Below are positions 57,471 through 64,000 of a stretch of DNA of 64,000 bases, one piece after another (the stretch's first letter is position 1; every line of letters begins with the position of its first letter). A program made the translations under genes and the position numbers. The DNA is from Lysobacteraceae bacterium (lineage in GTDB: Bacteria > Pseudomonadota > Gammaproteobacteria > Xanthomonadales > Xanthomonadaceae). The notes beneath the pieces are model-generated. The model was not told the DNA's origin. It saw only the letters and a list, made by a program, of their open reading frames with translations, and ran no database searches. The stretch spans positions 25,641 to 89,640 of the forward strand of contig QBLY01000005.1 of assembly GCA_003241895.1 (NCBI GenBank), written 5' to 3'.

Positions 57471-60400
57471 ATGACCAATCGCAACCGGGTTCGGCTGTCT
57501 CAGCTCTCCCTTGGCCTCGCCATCGCCCTTGCGGCCGCGCCGGCCTTCGCCCAGAACACCACCTCCGCCGTCGGTGGCCGCATCGTCGGCAGCGATTCGC
57601 AGCCGGTGGCCGGCGCCCAGGTGACCATCGTGCACGCCCCGTCGGGCACCGTCAGCAACGCCACCACCGGCGTTGACGGCCGCTACTCCGCGCGCGGCCT
57701 GCGCGTCGGCGGTCCGTACACGATCACCATCGTCAAGGACGGCGTCAGCGAGACCCGCGAAGGCGTGTACCTGCAGCTGGCCGAGACCACTGCAGTCGAC
57801 GCCACGCTCGGCGAAGACACCACCACCCTGGCGGCCGTGGAAGTCACCGGCACCGCCGTTCTCTCGGAAGTGTTCAGCGCCGAAAGCATGGGCGCGACCA
57901 CGTCGATCAATCGCGAGCAGATCGATGCCTACGCCTCGATCAACCGCAACCTGCAGGACTACGCCCGCCTGGACCCGCGCCTGTCGCAGACCGACAAGGA
58001 GCGCGGCGAGATCTCGCTGGGCGGCCAGAACAGCCGATTCAACTCGATCACCATCGACGGCGTGAACACCAGCGACACCTTCGGCCTGGAAGCCAACAAC
58101 CTGCCGACCGCGAAGCAGCCCATCTCGATCGACACCATCGAGTCGGTGCAGGTGAACGTTTCCAACTACGACGTCACCCAGACCGGCTACACCGGCGCCA
58201 ACATCAACGCCGTCACCAAGTCGGGCACCAACGAGTTCAAGGGTTCCGTCAGCTACGTCTACCGCGACGACAACTTCGCCGGCGACCGCCTCAACACGAC
58301 CACGGGTGATTTCTTCGATTCCCCGGCGTTCGAGGAAACGACGATGGGCTTCACCTTCGGTGGCCCGCTGATCAAGGACCGCCTGTTCTTCTTCGCGGCC
58401 TATGAAGAATTCTCCAGCTCCCGCAACGCGCCGGAGTTCGGCCCGATCGGCAGCCAGTTCACCAACGTCAACATCACCCAGCCGCAGATCGACCGCGCCA
58501 TCGCCCTGGCGCAGTCGCGCTACGGCATGGACGTCGGTACGCCGGCCTTCCCCGAAGGCAACGAGCTGACCGTCAACGATGCGCTGATCAAGCTGGACTG
58601 GAACATCACCGATTCGCAGCGCTTCAGCCTGCGCTACAACAAGACCGAGCAGTCCGAGCCGATCTACTACGGCTTTGGCATCCGCAACCTGTCGCTGTCC
58701 TCGCATTGGACCACGCAGGAAAAGTTGTTCGAAAGCGTCGTCGGCCAGCTGTTCAGCGACTGGACCGAGAACTTCTCCACCGAGCTCAAGGTCGCGCGCC
58801 GCGACTACGACAGCGTGTTCAACAACAATTCTCGCCTGCCCAGCATCGCGATCCAGTTCAACAACCCCGCCGCGCCCGGCCTGCCGACCGGCATCAGCAC
58901 CCTGTTGTTCGGCACCGAGCGCAGCCGCCAGTTCAACCAGCTCAACACCGAAACCACCAGCGCGTACCTGGCCGGCAACCTGTTCGTTGGCGACCACGAG
59001 CTGAAGTTCGGCTTTGACTACGACGACAACAGCATCTTCAACGCCTTCCTGCAGGACACCAACGGCAACTACACGTTCTCCTGCCTCGAGACCATCACCT
59101 GCGTCAACAGCTTCGAGTCCGGCCGTCCGTTCACGTACGCCTCGCAGCAGCCGCGCGCCGGCCTGAGCCTGGTCGATGGTGCCGCGCAGTGGTCCAACCA
59201 GAACGTCGGCCTGTTCGTGCAGGACACCTGGTCGGTCAACTACAACCTGACCCTGATGGGCGGCCTGCGCCTGGATACGCCGAACATCGACGAGTCGCCG
59301 CGTTACAACGCGGCCGCCAACGCCGCCGCCATCGCCGGCGTCGGTCCGTTCGGTCGCCAGACCGGCGGCTTCGGCTTCGACAACAGCGTCACCATCGACG
59401 GCAAGGACCTGCTGCAGCCGCGCTTCGGCTTCAACTACACCTTCGACAGCGAGCGCCCGACCCAGCTGCGCGGCGGCTTCGGCCTCTTCCAGGGCGCGGC
59501 GGCCAACGTCTGGCTGTCCAACCCGTACTCCAACACCGGCTTGGCCACGCAGATCTTCGCTTGCGGCGGCTCGTCCCCGGCCTGCACCGCGCCGATCTTC
59601 AGTGCCAACCCGGACGGACAGCCGCAGCCGATCGGCACCCAGCCGGCCGCGAACGTCGACCTGATCGATCCCAACCTCGAGCAGCCGGCCATCTGGAAGG
59701 CCAACCTCGCCTTCGAGCATGAGCTGCCGTTCTGGGGCCTGGTGGCCTCGGCCGAGCTGCTGCTCACCAAGACCGAGACCGGCATCTATTACGAGCACCT
59801 GAACTTGGGCGAAGCCACCCGCATCGGTCCGGATGGTCGCGAGCTGTATTGGGACGCCAACGGCCTCAACCCGGCCCGATGGAATGCCAACGGCAGCGGC
59901 ACCAGCGTCAGGTCGCGCGCCCGCAGCAACTTGGCGTTTGGCAACGTGCTGATTGCCAAGCCCAGCGACAAGGGCACTGGCGAGATGCTGACCTTGGCGC
60001 TGTCCAAGCCGATGGTCAACGACTGGTCCTGGACCTTGGCCTACACCTACGCCGATGCCACCGACGTCAGCCCGCTGACCTCGTCCACTTCGAACTCGCA
60101 GTGGAACGGCCGCATGATCTTCAACCCGAACGAGGAAGTCGAAGCGACCTCCAACTACCTGGTCAAGGATCGCTTCACGGGTGCCCTGCAGTGGCGCAAG
60201 TTCTTCTTCGGCGGCTACAAGACCGAGATCGGCATGTTCTATGAAGGCCGCAAGGGCAAGCCGTACAGCTGGACCTACATCAACGACTTCAACGGTGACG
60301 GCATCTCCGGCAACGACCTGATGTACATCCCGAACCCGGGCCAAGTGACGTTCCGCGACAACAACGGCAACGGCACCGCTGACGAAGCGGCGGCGTTCTG

Positions 60401-60770
60401 GGCGATCATCAATGCCAACCCGGAGCTGCGTGGCAACGTCGGCGGCGTGGTCGCCCGCAACAACAGCTACAACCCGTGGATCAATTCGTTCGATGTGCGC
60501 ATCAGCCAGGACCTGCCGGGCTTCTTCGAAGGCAACAAGACCGTCATCTCCCTGGACATCCTCAACATCGGCAACCTGATCAACAAGGACTGGGGACAGA
60601 TCGACGAGATCGGATTCCCGTCCAACCGCAGCTTCGTGAACTACGCCGGCGTCGATCCGGTCACCGGCAACTACGTCTACAACGTGGGCAATGTCGAGCG
60701 TGCGGTCAATCGCCAGCGCTCCGGCGAGTCGTCCTGGGCCGCGCAGTTCACCATCCGCTACGAGTTCTGA
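57471..60770 (+). CDS. Oar-like TonB-dependent receptor with carboxypeptidase regulatory-like domain
   Basis: A 1099-residue outer-membrane receptor. A signal peptide (cleavage at AFA-QNTTS) precedes a carboxypeptidase-regulatory-like domain (about 30-110; VGGRIVGSDSQPVAGAQVTI), a plug (about 125-235; INREQIDAYASINRN, TIDGVNTSDTFGLEANN) and a long barrel ending in AAQFTIRYEF with a C-terminal aromatic residue. This is the layout of Oar/OmpA-related receptors that are numerous in Xanthomonadaceae. The substrate is unknown. It stands alone with a structured leader and a strong terminator. Confidence 0.9.
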   Translation: MTNRNRVRLSQLSLGLAIALAAAPAFAQNTTSAVGGRIVGSDSQPVAGAQVTIVHAPSGTVSNATTGVDGRYSARGLRVGGPYTITIVKDGVSETREGVYLQLAETTAVDATLGEDTTTLAAVEVTGTAVLSEVFSAESMGATTSINREQIDAYASINRNLQDYARLDPRLSQTDKERGEISLGGQNSRFNSITIDGVNTSDTFGLEANNLPTAKQPISIDTIESVQVNVSNYDVTQTGYTGANINAVTKSGTNEFKGSVSYVYRDDNFAGDRLNTTTGDFFDSPAFEETTMGFTFGGPLIKDRLFFFAAYEEFSSSRNAPEFGPIGSQFTNVNITQPQIDRAIALAQSRYGMDVGTPAFPEGNELTVNDALIKLDWNITDSQRFSLRYNKTEQSEPIYYGFGIRNLSLSSHWTTQEKLFESVVGQLFSDWTENFSTELKVARRDYDSVFNNNSRLPSIAIQFNNPAAPGLPTGISTLLFGTERSRQFNQLNTETTSAYLAGNLFVGDHELKFGFDYDDNSIFNAFLQDTNGNYTFSCLETITCVNSFESGRPFTYASQQPRAGLSLVDGAAQWSNQNVGLFVQDTWSVNYNLTLMGGLRLDTPNIDESPRYNAAANAAAIAGVGPFGRQTGGFGFDNSVTIDGKDLLQPRFGFNYTFDSERPTQLRGGFGLFQGAAANVWLSNPYSNTGLATQIFACGGSSPACTAPIFSANPDGQPQPIGTQPAANVDLIDPNLEQPAIWKANLAFEHELPFWGLVASAELLLTKTETGIYYEHLNLGEATRIGPDGRELYWDANGLNPARWNANGSGTSVRSRARSNLAFGNVLIAKPSDKGTGEMLTLALSKPMVNDWSWTLAYTYADATDVSPLTSSTSNSQWNGRMIFNPNEEVEATSNYLVKDRFTGALQWRKFFFGGYKTEIGMFYEGRKGKPYSWTYINDFNGDGISGNDLMYIPNPGQVTFRDNNGNGTADEAAAFWAIINANPELRGNVGGVVARNNSYNPWINSFDVRISQDLPGFFEGNKTVISLDILNIGNLINKDWGQIDEIGFPSNRSFVNYAGVDPVTGNYVYNVGNVERAVNRQRSGESSWAAQFTIRYEF

Positions 60771-60792
60771 TAGCGGCGGGTTCGCAACACGG

Positions 60793-60827
60793 AACGGCCG
60801 GCGGGAAACCGCCGGCCGTTTTCTTTT
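60793..60827 (+). terminator. Intrinsic terminator after the Oar-like receptor
   Basis: Perfect 12-bp stem AACGGCCGGCGG/CCGCCGGCCGTT (60793-60804 and 60809-60820) with a GAAA tetraloop and TTCTTTT, 23 nt after the receptor stop. Confidence 0.92.
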
Positions 60828-60887
60828 GGGCGCGGGACAGGTGGTAGAGTCTGGCGTCCCGGCAAACCGACCAAGAAAGAGCCATCG

Positions 60888-62273
60888 ATGAGCGACACCT
60901 ACGAGAAGCTGCCCACCGTCAACACCCGCATTTCCCCGCGCGGCGGCCTGGACATCCTTTCCCGCGACGAAGTGGCGCGCCTGCGCGACGCGTCCACCGG
61001 TGGCCAGCACGACATGCTGCGCCGCTGTGCGCTGGCGGTGCTGACCACCGGCAGCGAGTCCGACGACCCGCGCGCCGCCGCCCAGCGCTACCCCGATTTC
61101 GACATTGAGGTGCAGCAGCAGGACCGCGGCATCAAGATCGAGCTGCGCGCCGCGCCGGCCACGGCGTTCGTGGACGGCGAGATCATCCGCGGCATCGCCG
61201 AGAACCTGTTCGCGGTGGTGCGCGACATCAGCTACAGCGCCAACGAGATCTACGGCAGTGGCCGCTTCGACCTTGATACCAGCGCCGGCCTGACCAGCGC
61301 GGTGTTCGAGATCCTGCGCAATGCGCGGGTGATGAAGTCGTTCCAGGACCCCAACCTGGTGGTGTGCTGGGGCGGCCACTCGATCAACCGCGACGAGTAC
61401 CTCTACACCAAGAGGGTTGGCTACGAGTTGGGCCTGCGCGGGCTGGACATCTGCACCGGCTGCGGCCCGGGCGCCATGAAGGGCCCGATGAAGGGCGCCA
61501 CCATCGCCCACGCCAAGCAGCGCCACGGCCGCCCGCGCTACATCGGCATCACCGAGCCGGGCATCATCGCCGCCGAGTCGCCCAACCCGATCGTCAACCA
61601 CCTGGTGATCATGCCGGACATCGAAAAGCGCCTGGAGGCCTTCGTCCGGCTGGGACACGGCATCATCGTGTTCCCGGGTGGCGTCGGCACGGCCGAAGAA
61701 ATCCTGTACCTGCTGGGGCTGCTGCTGCACCCCGAGAACGCCGACTTGCCGTTCCCGCTGATCCTCACCGGCCCGAAGGACTCGGCGGCGTACTTCGAGC
61801 AGATCGACCAGTTCCTGCGCCTGACGCTGGGCGAAGCAGCCACGTCGCGCTACCGCATCATCGTCGACAACCCGGCCGAAGTGGCCCAGGCCATGCGCCA
61901 GGGCATCCGCCGCGTGCGCGAGCACCGCCTGAAGGAGCAGGACGCGTTCTTCTTCAACTGGTCGCTGCACCTGCCCCTGGAATTCCAGCTTCCCTTCGCA
62001 CCGACCCATGCCGCGATGGCGGGCCTGAACCTGCACCGAGACCAGCCGCCGCACCTGCTGGCGGCCGACCTGCGCCGCGCGTTCTCGGGCATCGTGGCCG
62101 GCAACGTCAAGGAGGAGGGCATCCGCGAGATCGAGCGGCACGGCCCGTTCACCATCGACGGCGACGCCGACATGATGAAGGCGCTGGACGGCCTGCTGCA
62201 TGCCTTCGTGGCCCAGCGCCGGATGAAGATCGCCGACGACTACAGGCCCTGCTACCGGATCGTGGGGGGCTGA
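60888..62273 (+). CDS. ppnN: Pyrimidine/purine nucleotide 5'-monophosphate nucleosidase (LOG family)
   Basis: A 461-residue enzyme that splits nucleotide monophosphates into base and ribose-5-phosphate, controlled by (p)ppGpp in E. coli. An N-terminal extension (about 1-140) precedes the LOG domain with CWGGHSINRDEY, CTGCGPGAMKGPMKGA and the signature PGGVGTAEEILYLLG, then a C-terminal domain. Length and text match PpnN/YgdH rather than the short LOG proteins. The ATG at 60888 follows a GAAAGAG site. Confidence 0.94.
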   Translation: MSDTYEKLPTVNTRISPRGGLDILSRDEVARLRDASTGGQHDMLRRCALAVLTTGSESDDPRAAAQRYPDFDIEVQQQDRGIKIELRAAPATAFVDGEIIRGIAENLFAVVRDISYSANEIYGSGRFDLDTSAGLTSAVFEILRNARVMKSFQDPNLVVCWGGHSINRDEYLYTKRVGYELGLRGLDICTGCGPGAMKGPMKGATIAHAKQRHGRPRYIGITEPGIIAAESPNPIVNHLVIMPDIEKRLEAFVRLGHGIIVFPGGVGTAEEILYLLGLLLHPENADLPFPLILTGPKDSAAYFEQIDQFLRLTLGEAATSRYRIIVDNPAEVAQAMRQGIRRVREHRLKEQDAFFFNWSLHLPLEFQLPFAPTHAAMAGLNLHRDQPPHLLAADLRRAFSGIVAGNVKEEGIREIERHGPFTIDGDADMMKALDGLLHAFVAQRRMKIADDYRPCYRIVGG

Positions 62274-62439
62274 GCCTCCGGCAGGGCAGCCGGGCCCCGG
62301 TGCGCCGCCGGGTGCCGATCCTGCCCCGGGCGATCCACTGCGCTCATCCGTCCTCCGGCGCCGGCCGTCGGCCCGGGCGGGACAGCCCGGGCCAGCCTTG
62401 CTACCTTCCAAGGGTCGAAATCCCAAGCAAGAGGTTGTC

Positions 62440-62979
62440 ATGGCGCTTCACCGCCCGAACCTGCGCCGTTTAGCGGGGTTTACCCTGATCGAGCTGATGG
62501 TCGCCCTCGCGGTGGCCGCCGTGCTTACGGCCGTCGCCCTGCCGAGTTTCAACGACCTGCTGCGCGGCAACCGGGTGTCGTCCACCAGCAACAACCTCCT
62601 GACCGCCATCAACCTGGCCCGCTCCGAGGCCATCAAGACCAACCGCGGCGGCGGCGTTTGCGCCTCCACCGATGGCTCGACCTGCTCCACCGTTGCCACG
62701 GCCTGGACCTCGGGCTGGATCGTCTGGGCCGACCTTGACAACAGTGGCGCCCTCAACCTGGTGCCCGTGGACGAAAGAATCCGCATCGAAGGCGCGCAGC
62801 GCCAGGTCACGGTCACCGCCACCGCGGCGGCCATGCGCTTCAACGCCCGCGGTCGTCCGACGGCAGCCTTCGACCTGGCCGTCCGATCCGTCGTTTGCCC
62901 CACCGGCCAGACCTATGCCCGCGACGTGAACCTCTTGGCCAGCGGCATGGTTCGCATTGCCAGGACGACCTGCCCGTGA
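62440..62979 (+). CDS. fimT: Type IV pilus minor pilin FimT/GspH family
   Basis: A 179-residue pseudopilin. The prepilin peptidase site and helix are at residues 13-37 (GFTLIELMVALAVAAV), with the conserved Glu at +5, and the GspH-like domain follows (LLTAINLARSEAIKTN, then the pair of Cys in CASTDGSTC). The ATG at 62440 is chosen over one at 62398, giving a normal short leader. It begins a minor pilin cluster, overlapping or abutting pilV. Confidence 0.9.
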   Translation: MALHRPNLRRLAGFTLIELMVALAVAAVLTAVALPSFNDLLRGNRVSSTSNNLLTAINLARSEAIKTNRGGGVCASTDGSTCSTVATAWTSGWIVWADLDNSGALNLVPVDERIRIEGAQRQVTVTATAAAMRFNARGRPTAAFDLAVRSVVCPTGQTYARDVNLLASGMVRIARTTCP

Positions 62980-62993
62980 TGGAGACCATGGCG

Positions 62994-63494
62994 ATGAACA
63001 AGCAACCCCGCCGCTTCGGCGCCAGGCCCCAGCGCGGCTTCAGCCTCATTGAAGTGCTGATTGCCGTGCTGATCCTCGGCGTTGGACTGCTGGGCCTGGC
63101 CCTGCTGCAGTCCATTTCGCTGCGCAACGGCACCAGCGCCGCCCATCGCACCCAGGCCACCAACCTGGCGTACGAGATGATCGACATGATCCGCGCCAAC
63201 CGCCCCGAGGCGGGCAACTACAACCTGATTCGTTTCAACGACTTCACGGCCATCAACCCCGACGCCTGCCCGGCGCCCGCCGGTGCCCGCTGGCAGCAGG
63301 ACCGGGCGATCTGGCGCTGCTCCGTGGTGCGCGCGCTTCCGGGCGGCGAAGGCAGCGTCGAGATCACCCCGCCCACCGCCACCGTCGCCGGCCGGGTCCG
63401 GGTCCGGGTCCGCTGGCTGGACAACCGGGGTGAAGCCGCCGCGGCTGCCCAGTTCACTGCCGACAACGCCTTCGAAGTGGTGAGCCAGCTATGA
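62994..63494 (+). CDS. pilV: Type IV pilus modification protein PilV
   Basis: A 166-residue minor pilin with prepilin site RGFSLIEVLIAVLILGVG at about residues 14-31 and the PilV-typical LQSISLRNGTSAAHRTQATNLAYEM. The ATG at 62994 has GGAG 9 nt upstream; in-frame ATGs at 62979 (overlapping the fimT stop) and 62988 are also possible. The stop overlaps the pilW ATG by 4 nt. Confidence 0.9.
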   Translation: MNKQPRRFGARPQRGFSLIEVLIAVLILGVGLLGLALLQSISLRNGTSAAHRTQATNLAYEMIDMIRANRPEAGNYNLIRFNDFTAINPDACPAPAGARWQQDRAIWRCSVVRALPGGEGSVEITPPTATVAGRVRVRVRWLDNRGEAAAAAQFTADNAFEVVSQL

Positions 63495-64000
63495 GCCTGA
63501 ACATGAACAACCGGGGACGCGGCTTCTCGCTGGTCGAGTTGATGGTCGCGATGATCATCAGCGCGCTGCTGCTGCTGGGTCTGGTGCAGATCTTTGGTGC
63601 CTCCAGCGCCGCCTACCGCTCCAACATGGGCGTGGCGCGTACGCAGGAAGGCAGCCGGTTCGCCATGGATTTCCTTTCCCGCGACCTGCGCATGGCGGGC
63701 TACATGGGCTGCGTCAACGACATGTCGCGCTTCATGGGCGCCCAGCCCTCGTTCTTCAGTCATTTCATGACGACCGCGCAGCGCAACGCGCTCAACTACA
63801 ACGCCGCCGAATTCGGGCTGCGCTTCAACGTCGCCATCCAGGGCTATGAAGCCACCGGAACCGCCACCGGTGCGGTGGTGGACCTTGGCGCACTGGCGGG
63901 CCCCTGGGCGGGTACGCCTGCTTTCCCGGCGGTGCTGACCCCGGTGCCGCGGGCCGGCAGCGATATCGTGGTGCTGCGGTTCTTCGGAAGCGATGGCGCG
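63491..64000 (+). CDS. pilW: Type IV pilus assembly protein PilW (partial)
   Basis: The gene runs off the right edge after 170 codons. The prepilin segment RGFSLVELMVAMIISALLLL (about residues 10-29) is followed by EGSRFAMDFLSRDLRMAGYMGC, typical of PilW. It overlaps pilV by 4 nt. Further minor pilin genes (pilX, pilY1, pilE) are expected beyond the window. Confidence 0.88.
   Translation, partial: MSLNMNNRGRGFSLVELMVAMIISALLLLGLVQIFGASSAAYRSNMGVARTQEGSRFAMDFLSRDLRMAGYMGCVNDMSRFMGAQPSFFSHFMTTAQRNALNYNAAEFGLRFNVAIQGYEATGTATGAVVDLGALAGPWAGTPAFPAVLTPVPRAGSDIVVLRFFGSDGA

Noticed and set aside
57462-62441. A 1659-codon open frame on the minus strand
   Set aside because: It is antisense to two clear genes (the Oar-like receptor and ppnN), has no family motif and shows the Val/Ala/Gly/Arg bias of a high-GC shadow frame.

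Overview
The window is high-GC chromosomal DNA with short gaps and many 1-4 nt gene overlaps. Gene content (rmlBACD after ssb, a sodB/grxD block, a petABC-sspAB block, an Oar-type TonB receptor, two secreted S9 peptidases with a POT transporter, a type IV pilus minor pilin cluster) points to a gammaproteobacterium of the Lysobacteraceae/Xanthomonadaceae (Lysobacter, Luteimonas, Thermomonas or Arenimonas type). The family assignment is inferred from gene content. No rRNA, tRNA, insertion sequence or CRISPR array was seen.

Layout. 1-43: end of ssb. 108-3511: rmlBACD for dTDP-L-rhamnose. 3626-9595: two secreted prolyl-oligopeptidase-type enzymes around a proton-coupled peptide transporter. 9603-19104: an FNR-type regulator, then (minus strand) the complete high-affinity cbb3 oxidase set ccoNOQP, ccoG, ccoH, ccoI, ccoS plus a TauE/SafE-type membrane protein. 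19560-36597: a denitrification and NO-handling island with a SCO copper chaperone, nirV, a copper nitrite reductase NirK with a C-terminal cytochrome c domain, a porin, a cytochrome cd1 nitrite reductase NirS with an extra N-terminal cytochrome c domain, a TonB receptor, a DnrO-like protein, an nnrS-sirB2-cysK-like operon, quinol NO reductase qNor, a second FNR-type regulator and hemN. 36660-44776: corA, a DUF4105 protein, corC, then ybeY-phoH-miaB; a GbsR/DCC/SDR module sits between ybeY and corC. 44862-57257: lytic transglycosylase, petABC (bc1 complex), sspAB, FHA protein, nadC, purEK, sodB, grxD, SDR, marC. 57471-62273: Oar-like receptor and ppnN. 62440-64000: fimT, pilV and a partial pilW.

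The respiratory half of the window looks like one regulon. FNR-type palindromes (TTGAC-N4-GTCAA and close variants) lie upstream of ccoN, nirK, nirS, the divergent TonB receptor, the DnrO-like gene, nnrS, norB and hemN, with a weaker one before the porin. Two paralogous regulators with complete [4Fe-4S] cysteine sets and the FNR recognition helix residues E..SR are encoded beside their likely targets, and the second is co-transcribed with hemN under one of the boxes. The most unusual points are NirK and NirS side by side, both fused to closely related cytochrome c domains, and a roughly 925-bp foldback-like inverted repeat between purK and sodB.
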